A DNA stretch of 64,000 bases, from NCBI GenBank assembly GCA_038380435.1, contig JAWZYU010000020.1, forward strand, positions 40,642,307 to 40,706,306, read 5' to 3'. This document shows positions 55,439 to 64,000 of the stretch, in pieces. The notes under the pieces were generated by a model. The model did not search any database and was not told the origin of the DNA. It was given only the letters and a program-made list of their open reading frames with translations. Positions within the stretch are counted from its first letter, which is position 1. The number at the start of each line of letters is the position of its first letter. Made by a program: the position numbers and the translations under genes. Source of the stretch: Ryuthela nishihirai. Lineage: Eukaryota; Arthropoda; Arachnida; Araneae; Heptathelidae.

Positions 55439-55439
55439 C

Positions 55440-55815
55440 CTTGCCGAGTGTCCACGTATTTAGGAGAGCCTACCCCGTGTTACCCTTAATAAAACAATCT
55501 GAATGACATTAACGGTAAGCTTCCATTTGCTTCTATAAGTTCTCTGTTCCGTTCCCCAACCAGGGGCGGATTTACCGAGAAGCGGACTAAATGGCAGCTT
55601 AGGGCCCCAGCTACTCAGAGAGTCCCAAATTGATCTGTGAATTGCGTTCGTAATTGTAAAGGTCATTTCAACAACACACCTTAAGGGCCCTAAATGATGA
55701 TCCGTGTAGAGTCCCTGGACCTCTAAATCCGCTACTGTCCCTAACCCTTTTCTGACCTTTAGGATTCATATGGCCTTCCCAATTAGATCACGGTGCAACA
55801 CGCAAGTGTCACTTA
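55440..55815 (+). repeat. Old SINE-A-related copy split by a hAT element
   Basis: 55450-55560 follows the SINE core order (GAGAGCCTACCCCGTGTTAC, CTGAATGACATTAACGGTAAGC, CTTCCATTTGCTTC). 55738-55815 continues with CCCTTTTCTGACCTTTAGGA, GGCCTTCCCAATTAGATCAC and GCAAGTGTCACTTAG. It resembles the fragment at 7829. Confidence 0.55.
55561..55737. mobile_element. hAT-type miniature element, 177 bp
   Basis: The left end CAGGGGCGGATTTA and the right end TAAATCCGCTACTG are inverted repeats. The flanks TCCCCAAC (55553-55560) and TCCCTAAC (55738-55745) are an octamer duplication with one mismatch. AGGGCCCCAGC and AAGGGCCCTAAA are subterminal. Confidence 0.85.
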
Positions 55816-55819
55816 GTAC

Positions 55820-56600
55820 TCTCTCTGCTTGAACGTTTAACGTCAGTGTGTTCCATATCGTAGCCAACTGTTAGGCATCGTATCTGTCATTTGCTTCGAG
55901 TCCTCGCTTTGGCACATTTCCGCAATTTTTTTTTATTTCGTTAGCATTCACAAAAAAGCTATTCTTAGAGCGAAGAAGCACGTAAAATCTTATAGGTTGA
56001 TTTGTAATGAATTTAAGTACAATAATTCAAATTTAAGGTGTAGTATGGTCTGTAATCGATTTTCTGTATAAGAAAAACATTGATTCCCTCAATTTTCATT
56101 TTTTTGCTTTTGGATAAGCCAAAAATAGCGTCAACCTAACTAATGCAAAAGCCAAACGACCCACTGAGAGATGGAAAATTTTTCAGACGGACCGCCACTT
56201 TCATCCGGGTCTGACCAAAATTGCATATGTAATTGGTAAATTAGACGAAAGGTGTAATTTCATTTTATCGTGCTTTAGGCACAGTCTGCTGCATAGGTAA
56301 TATGGATATTATTTTAAAAATCTGGTCACTGTTTATAACACGAAACGCTCAGCTATACTCTAAGCCAATTTACAATAAGGTTTAAAATCGTCTTAATCTT
56401 GATAATATATTTTCACGTTACATCGACTTTCTTGTACGTTATCATACATTTATGCTTGGATTATATATGAGTGGAGTGTTGGCGGACTATTCGAGCTTTA
56501 TAAGTGACGGACAATTTATTAGTGACATCAATCACTAATAATTAATCACTAATAATCAATCACAATTTATTAGTGACTTTATAAGTGACATCCAAGTAAA
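55820..56600. other. AT-rich spacer with short repeats near its end
   Basis: At 56508-56580 the words TTATTAGTGAC and TCACTAATAAT recur in both orientations, forming an imperfect hairpin just left of the next hAT element. Confidence 0.4.
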
Positions 56601-56621
56601 GGACTATTTTGTCACTTATAA

Positions 56622-57129
56622 CAGCGCTGTCCAACTAGCGGCCCGCGGGCCGCATACGGCCCCCCACAAGGAATTTGTGGTCCGCGAACAAAATCCAATT
56701 TTTACATGAAATTTTAAATAAATATCTATAATCCACCTTATAATTTTTTGTCAACTTATATTACTTTACTTGATATGCAATCTTCAACTTACTCATTCTA
56801 TTTGCAATTATTATTGCATTATTTCAACCTACTCATTCTATTCTTATTGCCCAACAACTACGGCCACAATTCTCCCATTAGATTTATAGATAATTATATA
56901 TATATCATAGATATTTGATAAGGTTTAGAAAATTTATATTGGTTTATTATTATTTATTAGTTTTCATATAAATAAAATATTTTTTTTAGTGACATGAACT
57001 GACTTCTTAATTACCTATCCTGTTCTATTCTTTTTTTGGCCCGCGAAATATTGGTGAAAGAAAAATGGCCCGCGAAATATTGGCGAAAGGAAAAATGGCC
57101 CGCGATCTTAGAGAAGTTTGACAGCACTG
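56622..57129. mobile_element. hAT-type element of 508 bp, intact reference copy
   Basis: The left end CAGCGCTGTCCAACTAGC and the right end AGAAGTTTGACAGCACTG are inverted repeats. The perfect octamer ACTTATAA flanks both sides (56614-56621 and 57130-57137). GGCCCGCGGGCCGC and two GGCCCGCGAAATATTGG words are subterminal. The body is AT-rich and non-coding. A second copy of the family is split in two at 61442 and 62909. Confidence 0.92.
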
Positions 57130-57139
57130 ACTTATAACA

Positions 57140-58725
57140 AAAAAAAAAAGATTTTGCATTCAATGTTTCAGTTATACTGTGAATAATTTAATTCTATTTT
57201 ACGTGAGCGGTGTTTATTAAAATTAATAAAAGGTTGTATTAAATAAATTGATGGACCAAAACCGAATCACTGAGTTTGCTTTATTCGCAATTAAAGTAGA
57301 ACTGCCGTGAACCAGAAGTCTGAAAGGCCCTTTAGGGTGACAACAACTAATTTTGCTAGAGGAAATAGACTAAAAAAAATTAAATTTGTTTCGAGCCACG
57401 AAAAGCAATTGAATTCTCACACGGCGGCAAAATTTAACTTCTCTTCTTAGTGCAAAATTTCGATTGCAATCGCAAAATAGTCGATTTAATGTTTTTAGGA
57501 GAGGGAGGAGATTATTTTTTGTTTTTCAGGAGATAGAACAATTTGGAGGACGAACAACTATGTGCACCTCATTCAGTACGCCTATTCTGCCTACACAATA
57601 CTGCCACTAATGATCGAGTATGTAAACATATCAGGAATCCTAAGATCCAGCCTTTATGGGAATCATTATATATTGAGAACGTTTTAATTAAGTGTCACTT
57701 AATGACACTTAATCAGAGAAATAGTTGTAATTACTTAGTAAATAGCATTTTTTTTTGTTTCTATAGAGATTTTAATTGCCTGAAAGTGCCATTAATTTAT
57801 GGATAAAAACGCTTCCTTTGCTACATTGTAAATATAAAACCAATATATATCGAATTTTAAAGTTTATTATTTTCTGCCTGTAAAATCTGTAGAGGAACAG
57901 TTCCACTCTTAACTTCAACTCTGCAACATCATAAAGTTTGTAACTGGGAACTATCCAGAAAAAGAATTAGCTCCAATAATTGTTTTTATGTTTGGAGTTA
58001 GGGCAAACGTCTGAAACATATCAATAAATATTTATATTGCACATAGGAGCAGTATTTGCGAATTCTTATCTGGAATCAGTGCGCAACCTTCAGATTACAC
58101 CAAGTAGTAGTGAAGCACTCTAAAACTGTTTCTCTGGCTCAGGCAGTGTGGCCCAGAGAGTGGACTATACAAGCTATGTGCTGATGCTGCTGAAGTGTTC
58201 TCACCGACCTAGAGTCTGAATTAAAAGTGGTATTTCTTCCACGCTATCAGCACTCTTAAAGTCAACTGCTGTTCCTCACATTCCTGTAATTGCTGTAGCT
58301 AGAAGTGTTTTTTTTTTTCTATCTGACGTTATCTCTTGTGAACTGTAGAATTAAGCGTACGACTTTTAACGACTCGACGTGTTTTTACTTATCGCTGTGC
58401 ACAAGTCTAACTTTTTATGATGGTGTAATCTTTTTATCGTGGTTATTCTGAACATTCCATTGTATGTAGTAAATTTATTTCACGTTTTAGTGAAAGAATA
58501 ATATATATTTATATACATATCTAGATATACCTAAAATATATACATAAAATGTAGCCTTTCTAGGCTTGCAACCAAGGTTTAGGTAATAGATAGTTATGCA
58601 GTGGAAAGTTTTCGCGAAAGGGGAAAACAACGGAATCCAATTCGAATTCTGAGCCAAAACAAAACTGCGGCAAAAATAAAAATCAGGAATAAATTTAAAA
58701 AAATAATAATTTTCTTTTTTCGTAC
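57140..58725. other. Long spacer, mostly AT-rich
   Basis: A hairpin with 11-bp arms (ATTAAGTGTCA and inverse, 57687-57713) is present. 58080-58260 is more complex (CTCTGGCTCAGGCAGTGTGG) and may be an unassigned repeat. The 87-codon frame at 57543-57806 has no motif. Confidence 0.35.
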
Positions 58726-58729
58726 TTCG

Positions 58730-58913
58730 CTTTAGCTTGCTTGACTTCTAATCGAAGGGACCTGGGTTCTAGCCTCGGGTAACCAATGGATGTTTGTGGT
58801 GTTTTTCTGCTGTTGGGCACGTTTCATGCCATCCTCACAGACCGTCTGCTATGGCATATAAACTGACAGGCTCCTATCATACCTGTGAGGCAAGCAGCTG
58901 CTTGAGGGGGATA
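58730..58913 (+). repeat. SINE-B copy, head truncated
   Basis: TAGCTTGCTTGACTTCTAATC, then GGGTTCTAGCCTCGGGTAAC, GGATGTTTGTGGTGTTTTTC, GACAGGCTCCTATCATACC and GCTGCTTGAGGGGGATAT. The block GCTGTTGGGCACGTTT (58809-58824) replaces the usual GCTGAGGTCC and also occurs at 58982-58997 outside the SINE. Confidence 0.82.
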
Positions 58914-58914
58914 T

Positions 58915-59284
58915 ATATATATATATTTAGAAATCTAGCTAGAAGTTTGTTGATGGAGATGTAAAAATGGCAGTAAACATGGCTGTTGGGCACGTTTAGT
59001 TAAAAGAGAAAGGAACTTCAGGTAATATTCAGAAGGAAGAACTCTGAACATCTCTTCTTTCTAGTTCCGACTGTCTACAATTAATTTTTTGTAGTTCATA
59101 TACTGGTTCCTATTTGGTACTGCACTGCGCAGCCAGTGGCTTTTGTGACATTAGTAGCAAACATCTCCCCACTTCTAAGTCCTTCTCCGAAAATGTCTAA
59201 CCTGCTTGAAAATTGATTAGGCCTATTTTAGACTAATTATATATATACATACATAATCCACAAGCAGCTTTGAAATACAGAGGT
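58915..59284. other. Spacer
   Basis: Nothing recognised. Confidence 0.4.
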
Positions 59285-59762
59285 CCAACCAGACTGTAAT
59301 TAATTCTCCAACACTCTATCCTAAGATACAGCTGCTGAATTTGGCCACTCCAAACCAATTCTAACAAGGTCCTCTTTAACATTGTTTCCCCCGATTTCTG
59401 AGACCTTTAGGCATATTGTTCGTAACTCTATTCGCTAATCCGTAATTATGCATATGGTCAACCTGGCGAAACCAATGCAGTCTCTCTCTGCACAAGTGCT
59501 GCTCAAAGGTGGATGATGACTCCTTTGTCTAATCTCATCATTACTTGCAAAGTCAACTGCTCTAATGCTCAAATACTGCGTTAGCATCTAGAATCAAAGA
59601 AATAAACATAAACCTTCATGTCATCTTGCTTACAAATGGTCCTAATTTCACTACCATAGCAAACTCTGGAAAAGACAAACAATTGCATAGCTTAATTTTA
59701 GTAGTATACTCCTGTTTTTTCCACAAACGACTATCTCCACAGATTCTTAAAAGTAGTAGCAG
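59285..59762 (-). pseudogene. LINE reverse-transcriptase C-terminal relic, minus strand
   Basis: This is the same LINE family as 12110-12650, inverted. On the minus strand the words GAGTTTGCTATGGTAGTGAA, CATTTGTAAGCAAGATGACA, GCAAGTAATGATGAGATTAG and GAGGACCTTGTTAGAATTGG follow in the same order. Frameshifts and small deletions are denser than in the plus-strand copy. Confidence 0.78.
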
Positions 59763-59817
59763 CATCGGTAGTGTAACAGACACTACCGATGTCGCACATC
59801 ACTAGTGTCTGTTACAC
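59763..59817. repeat. Nested hairpins at the end of the LINE relic
   Basis: CATCGGTAGTGT (59763-59774) pairs perfectly with ACACTACCGATG (59780-59791) around a five-base loop. GTGTAACAGACACTA (59771-59785) also pairs perfectly with TAGTGTCTGTTACAC (59803-59817). The two pairings overlap, so only one can form at a time. Confidence 0.85.
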
Positions 59818-60030
59818 ATCTCCCGAGATAAACTGTGAAACTTCCCCAAGAGTGCAACATTGAAAAGAACTAATGCACTGCCTGGCTGACCAATTTTCAT
59901 TTTAGTTTTCTCTTCCATTGTTGTGTAGATTAATATACAGTTATCGATTTATAGCATCGTAGAAAAGGATTTTTCATTCCACCGTTTTGGCCGCTAAAAT
60001 GCATGCTAAATGAGAATTCGTAAAGTATTT
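59818..60030. other. Spacer
   Basis: Nothing recognised. Confidence 0.35.
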
Positions 60031-60034
60031 TCGT

Positions 60035-60107
60035 ATTTTCTTAAAGTGCCGACGAAAAATTCTCCTACCTGGCTCAAGACAATTTTTCATTGGTACTTTA
60101 AGAAAAT
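60035..60107. repeat. Fold-back element with a tRNA 3' end in its loop
   Basis: The arms ATTTTCTTAAAGTGCC (60035-60050) and GGTACTTTAAGAAAAT (60092-60107) pair with one mismatch. The loop has GAAAAAT and then CTGGCTCAAGACAATTTTTC. The layout is the same as at 8618-8693, with unrelated arm sequence. Confidence 0.7.
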
Positions 60108-61430
60108 TATTATTTTAAGTAACATATTTATGCTTAAAATTTGAAACGCTATTTCCTTCTTTTTTTTCAAATTTAATTTTTTTTCCATTAGTAAAGTTCA
60201 AAAGTACAAAGCATCCATATATTATTATACAAAGAGTGTTTGTCTAATAGTGAAGATTACTTTTTTGAATCTTAAAATTAACTTTGATTAATAATAGTAT
60301 TACTGACATTAAAATTCTCCGTTTCGTATAAGACCTTAGAGTTAAATCGAGCACTCTTTTGTAAGTAAACAATTTATTATGAAAAAAAGAGTCATCATAC
60401 TTTGTTATTTCGAACGGGCCCTTATCTGATTAAGGAATTTAAAGACAGGCTTGTTTTTCGCTGTTCTTTCTCTGCTAAAAATGGCAGAGGCCGTCTGGCG
60501 TGTCTTCGTCGCGAATAGCACCTTGAAGATAGGCAAACGAACGTTTGCACTTTCAGCACTGTAGCCATTTCCAGTGGTCGAAACGTTATTTAGTGCTTTG
60601 CAATAATTAAACATTGTTTCTAAGCCATACGTTATTTTCAACATTAAATAAAAATGGTTTCTTTACGAAAGGATTTTAAATCAGTGTGCATCTTATAAGC
60701 CGAAACCACATTATGTTTTTGTTTTGTGCGCTCAGTGTTTGTTGTAATTGTGTAATGAAATTTGTATTTGACTGACTATATTTCTAATCCATAACTGGTA
60801 GAATAGATTTGCAATCGTGTAACTGGTATGCTAGAATGTCAGCACAGGTCAACAATTAGAAACTAAGTCTTTAAAGAGCATAGCCCTTCAATTTTTTTAA
60901 GCAATAGAGTCATATTAATATAGGTAATATATAAATTAATAGTAGCCATTGTGTTAGATCAAGTTGTTTCAGATAGCCGAGTATATAGATTCTGGAAAAA
61001 TGGAATACAACCATATTTATTTATTTAATAAAATGGGGTGTTTGCAAATACCCCATTTTATCAGCTATGGGCTTGCATAAATTTAAAGTTAATTATGAAA
61101 TTTATTATCAGATATATTTAACGGAATATAGCTTTCCATAGAAAATAAAATTCATGTTCCTTTGCATATTTTTACTCCTTTTTCAAAATCAGCAAAATTA
61201 TAGCTTCCCATGATCCATTATAAGAGCAGTGGGCGTGTTATTGTAAGTAGGGAAGAATAATCTAAACTGTAGATAAAAATTTGTGGAAAGTATAATTATG
61301 TGTGAGAACATTAATTTCTCATGTCTTTTTACATAGTGAAATTAATTAATCACTAGCATTTCTGCACGACTAACAGTGAATATTACCTAAAATCAGTGGC
61401 TATCAGTTCGCACAAGTGGGACCAGAAAGA
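60108..61430. other. AT-rich spacer
   Basis: A palindrome AAAATGGGGT...ACCCCATTTT lies near 61029-61060. The 79-codon minus frame at 60405-60644 has no motif. Confidence 0.4.
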
Positions 61431-61441
61431 ATGATCTATAA

Positions 61442-61574
61442 CAGCGCTGTCCAACTATTGGCCCCCGGGCCGCATACGACCCGCACAAGGTTTTTTGTTG
61501 CCCGCGAATAAAATCAAGTTTTTACTTGAAATTTTAAATAAATATCTATAATCCACCTTATAATTTTGTTTCAG
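61442..61574 (+). mobile_element. Left part of a hAT-type element cut by an inversion
   Basis: Matches the first 130 bp or so of the reference at 56622 (CAGCGCTGTCCAACTATTGG to CCACCTTATAATTTTG), then stops abruptly inside the element. The octamer ATCTATAA precedes it (61434-61441). The missing remainder is at 62909-63237. Confidence 0.9.
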
Positions 61575-61836
61575 CCACTTCGGAAGATTTCTTGCACACG
61601 TACTGCAGCATATGTGTGGGGGCCCAGGACTTGTCCTGGTCCCCGATCTTGCATCCAAAATAAAACTCTTACGCCATTTTCATTATTGGAGTGATGGCCC
61701 TTTTCTGGCTTGCAAACGTTACTTCCCCGCAGATGTAACAAAATTTATCTGCACTATTAACACAGCTACGAGGCGTCACTGCTGCTGGATTCAAACTGCA
61801 AGGAGCACTTGTGTTGTACTTATGACTCAGGGGTAA
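61575..61836 (-). pseudogene. Repeat-associated arthropod protein, N-terminal piece
   Basis: The minus strand reads CYICGEVTFASQKRAITPIM, then in a second frame YFGCKIGDQDKSWAP, then in a third PPHICCSTCARNLPKWLK. The spaced CxxC/CCxxC pairs suggest a zinc-binding module. From memory this matches the N-terminus of a multicopy protein family common in spiders, aphids and other arthropods, whose function is unknown to me. The reading is cut at the hAT sequence. Its continuation lies on the other strand at 63243 onward. Confidence 0.6.
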
Positions 61837-62020
61837 ATGAGAGTTGCTCTAAAGGTACAAGGTACAGGTAAATTTGAATATTAATTTAAATATTCAAGTG
61901 GCTTGATGCCCCAGTACATTTGAGAAATTAAAAAGAAATATTAAGGATTGTATAAAAATAGAAACCCGTCCCTCTTCCAAGTTATGATAAGAGAGAGTTA
62001 TATATCGAATTTGGTTGTCT
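61837..62020. other. Spacer within the inverted segment
   Basis: Nothing recognised. Confidence 0.35.
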
Positions 62021-62029
62021 TAGTTCTTA

Positions 62030-62388
62030 TGGGCGGCGGTGGTTCAGTCGGTATCGTGCCAGGTTCGAGTCCCAGCTTAGTCAGCGTTGAGATTTATCTC
62101 CGCAAAACTCCACCTCTGCCCACATTTAGTAGGGGACACCGATGGACTTGGAAAGGCTGCCGTCCGTTGGATGGGACGTTAAGCCATGGCCTCGTGTGCG
62201 GGAGAGCCATACCCTGTGCACGTAAAATAACACAATGGATGGCCTTGACGGGAGGCTACCATCTCCCAACAGCTGTTCCGGTGGGTCCCTTCCCCAAACC
62301 TTCTCTGAGACTTCGGAGTCCTTGTGACCTGGCCATTTAGTCCATTGTGTGCCTAAAAGTGCCGTTCAGAGGTAAAACAACCCAACCC
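62030..62388 (+). repeat. SINE-A copy with a deleted head segment
   Basis: GGCGGCGGTGGTTCAGTCGG is followed almost directly by GGTTCGAGTCCCAGC. About 30 bp between the A and B boxes (including the anticodon-like GGCTCGTAATCTG) are gone. Core and tail are complete. TAGTTCTTA at 62021-62029 and 62389-62397 is a target duplication. Confidence 0.92.
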
Positions 62389-62516
62389 TAGTTCTTACCG
62401 TTCTACAGGTTTTTTTTAATTACTTCCTAAGGAGGTTAGATTTTATTTACCGTTATACTAAGGATCGCCACAGATGCTATATACATGTAAAATGTAATTA
62501 TTACTGAAAGTTACAG

Positions 62517-62731
62517 AATAAATAAATAAATAAATAAATACCCTCTCAAGCAACTGTTTGCCACAGAGGTCTGACAGGAGCTTGTCAGTTTAATACGCCA
62601 TAGTAGAAGGTCTGTGAGGATGGCAGGACCTCAGCAGAAAAAACGACACGAACATCCATGCCTTATTTGGGGCTCGAATCTAGGTTCCTTAGAGCAGCAG
62701 CAAGCGCGCTAACCACTCGGCCACGGAAATA
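62517..62731 (-). repeat. SINE-B copy, minus strand, with (AAAT)n-type tail
   Basis: The minus strand reads TCCGTGGCCGAGTGGTTAGC, a diverged B box (GATTCGAGCCCC), GACAAGCTCCTGTCAGACC and GTTGCTTGAGAGGGTATTTA, followed by six ATTT-type units (62519-62541 on the plus strand). Confidence 0.9.
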
Positions 62732-62900
62732 TTTTTAATTACATTCTTAAAAAAATAATTGTTTTCATATATTTCTATATATATTAATTATTAGAATGAC
62801 GAATCGGGAGGCACAAGACCGTTGCCCCCCCCCCCCCAGCACAAAATCCTACACCATTCTTTTACAGCTGGACTGTCCAACTAAATATTTGCCCACCATG
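62732..62900. other. Spacer with a C13 run
   Basis: Thirteen C at 62825-62837. Nothing else recognised. Confidence 0.4.
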
Positions 62901-62908
62901 TTATAGAT

Positions 62909-63237
62909 CAGTGCTGTCCAACTTCTCTAAGACAGTGGGCCATTTTTCCTTTCGCAATGTTTTGTCTAAAAAAAGAATAGGACAGGATAGGTAATTAAAA
63001 AGTCAATTCATGTCACCTCAAAAAATTATTTTATTTATACGAAAAATAATAAGTAATAATAAACCAAAATAAATTTTCTAAACCTTATCAAATATTTAAT
63101 AAATTTAGTGGGAGCACTGTGGCCGTAGTTGTTGGGCAATAAGAATAGAATGAGTAAGTTGAAATAATGGAATAATAAATGCAAATAGAATGAGTAAGTT
63201 GAAGATTGCATATCAAGTAAAGTAATATATAAGTTGA
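62909..63237 (-). mobile_element. Right part of the same hAT-type element, inverted
   Basis: CAGTGCTGTCCAACTTCTCT is the element's right end read inverted. The match to the reference continues through GGATAGGTAATTAAAAAGTC and TAAGTTGACAC, then stops at the same internal point where the left part stopped. TTATAGAT (62901-62908) precedes it and is the exact inverse of ATCTATAA at 61434. Confidence 0.9.
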
Positions 63238-63239
63238 CA

Positions 63240-64000
63240 CAAACCAGTTCTTCACAGCGAAGGCCTTCCTGTTCCCGAACATCCAAAAGAATTTTCCATC
63301 GATTCAGGCAATGAGGAGGGAGGTTAACCGGAGTCGGGTTCTCCACAGCCTACGATGTGTAATGATGATCTATACGTCTGCCACGGTGCGTTATCTGCCC
63401 AACACATTCTCACCGAAGAAGAAATGAACGATCTTGTTCGCGATCTGGAGCTGTCCAAGGCCAAAGCAGAGTTACTTGGATCAAGACTTAAACAATGGAA
63501 TCTTCTCAAGGAAAATGTCCGAGTGATTTCGCATTTCGAACTCGTCATGAGCAATTTGCGCCTTACTTCAGAAAGGAAGATGACCTTATGTTCTGTTCCG
63601 ATGTAAATGACCTGATGAATGCCCTCAGAAATCAAACATGACCCCAAAGAATGGCGACTGTTCATAGACTCTTCGAAATTGAGTCTCAAGGCAATGTTGC
63701 TGCATAATGGAAATCGACTTCCTCCCATTCCTGTCGGACACATTGTCTACATGAGAGAAATCTAAGACAACCTAAAACAGCTGTTGAACTGTCTTCAATA
63801 CAGCAAGGCTGGCATCTCTGTTGTGACTTGGTCTCTGTTGATGGGTCTGCACCTGGGAAGTACTGCTGTTTCTTATGTGAATGGAACAGCCGAGCAAAGA
63901 CTTTGTTGAAGAGAAACGTGAAGAGAAACTGGCCTCAGAGAAAATCTCTGAAGTTCGGAGAGAAGAATGTGGAACACCCAGCACTGGCAGAAACGCACAA
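63240..64000 (+). pseudogene. Repeat-associated arthropod protein, central piece, runs off right edge
   Basis: Plus-strand frames read PVLHSEGLPVPEHPKEF, an acidic linker with a stop, LTEEEMNDLVRDLELSKAKA near 63415, EWRLFIDSSKLSLKAMLLHN plus GNRLPPIPVGH near 63645, and GKYCCFLCEWNSRAK near 63857 with a CCxxC pair. This order matches the multicopy family whose N-terminus is at 61575-61836. At least one internal stop (63763) and several frame changes break it. About 50 residues expected between the two pieces are missing. Its host element type is uncertain, and the 3' end is outside the window. Confidence 0.65.

Noticed and set aside
63324..63743. 139-codon minus-strand frame as a gene
   Set aside because: It is the antisense shadow of the repeat-associated protein read on the plus strand, where the conserved motifs lie.

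Overview
This window looks like gene-poor nuclear DNA from an arthropod, most likely an arachnid. The sequence is visibly AT-rich and has no operons, bacterial promoters or long open frames. Nearly every interpretable stretch is a transposable-element relic: tRNA-headed SINEs, Tc1, mariner, hAT and piggyBac DNA elements, CR1/L2-like LINE remnants and a probable solo LTR. The arachnid guess rests on my memory of the SINE and repeat-protein types and was not searched. No complete host protein gene can be shown. One GC-richer island (about 49.6-50.3 kb) may hold a terminal coding exon.

Two SINE families dominate. SINE-A is about 370-390 bp with a tRNA-like head, a conserved core and a tail ending in CAACCCAACCC. 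Copies or fragments lie near 1.3, 2.4, 9.0, 10.8, 19.9, 21.3, 24.9, 27.2, 29.1, 36.7, 37.2, 43.3, 46.9, 47.9, 54.9 and 62.0 kb. SINE-B is about 210 bp with a Ser/Leu-tRNA-like head and a TATTTATT-type tail. Copies lie near 15.2, 27.2, 34.3, 36.6, 41.0, 45.2, 45.5, 58.7 and 62.5 kb. Target duplications show the order of events: SINE-A into SINE-B (27.2 kb; twice at 36.6-37.7 kb), SINE-B into a LINE (34.3 kb), and SINE-A into another repeat (29.1 kb).

DNA transposons from left to right: Tc1 relics at 0-0.7, 4.1-5.4 and 23.5-24.3 kb; mariner relics at 17.6-18.9, 19.1 and 39.5-40.0 kb; short hAT-type elements with 8-bp target duplications at 7.4, 26.4, 28.5, 29.9, 31.5, 52.5, 55.6 and 56.6 kb; and a piggyBac-type element at 37.9-38.5 kb. 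LINE relics lie at 12.1-12.65, 32.5-35.1 and 59.3-59.8 kb, and the solo LTR at 41.2-41.8 kb.

The most informative locus is the right end (61.4-64.0 kb). A hAT-type element and a repeat-associated protein gene were both cut by one inversion of about 1.66 kb. The split halves, and even the inverted 8-bp target duplication, can still be matched. A second theme is fold-back DNA: inverted duplications inside a SINE, a mariner copy and several small hairpins that carry the 3' end and terminator of a tRNA-like transcript. No coherent undescribed functional system is visible; the interest lies in these rearrangement signatures.
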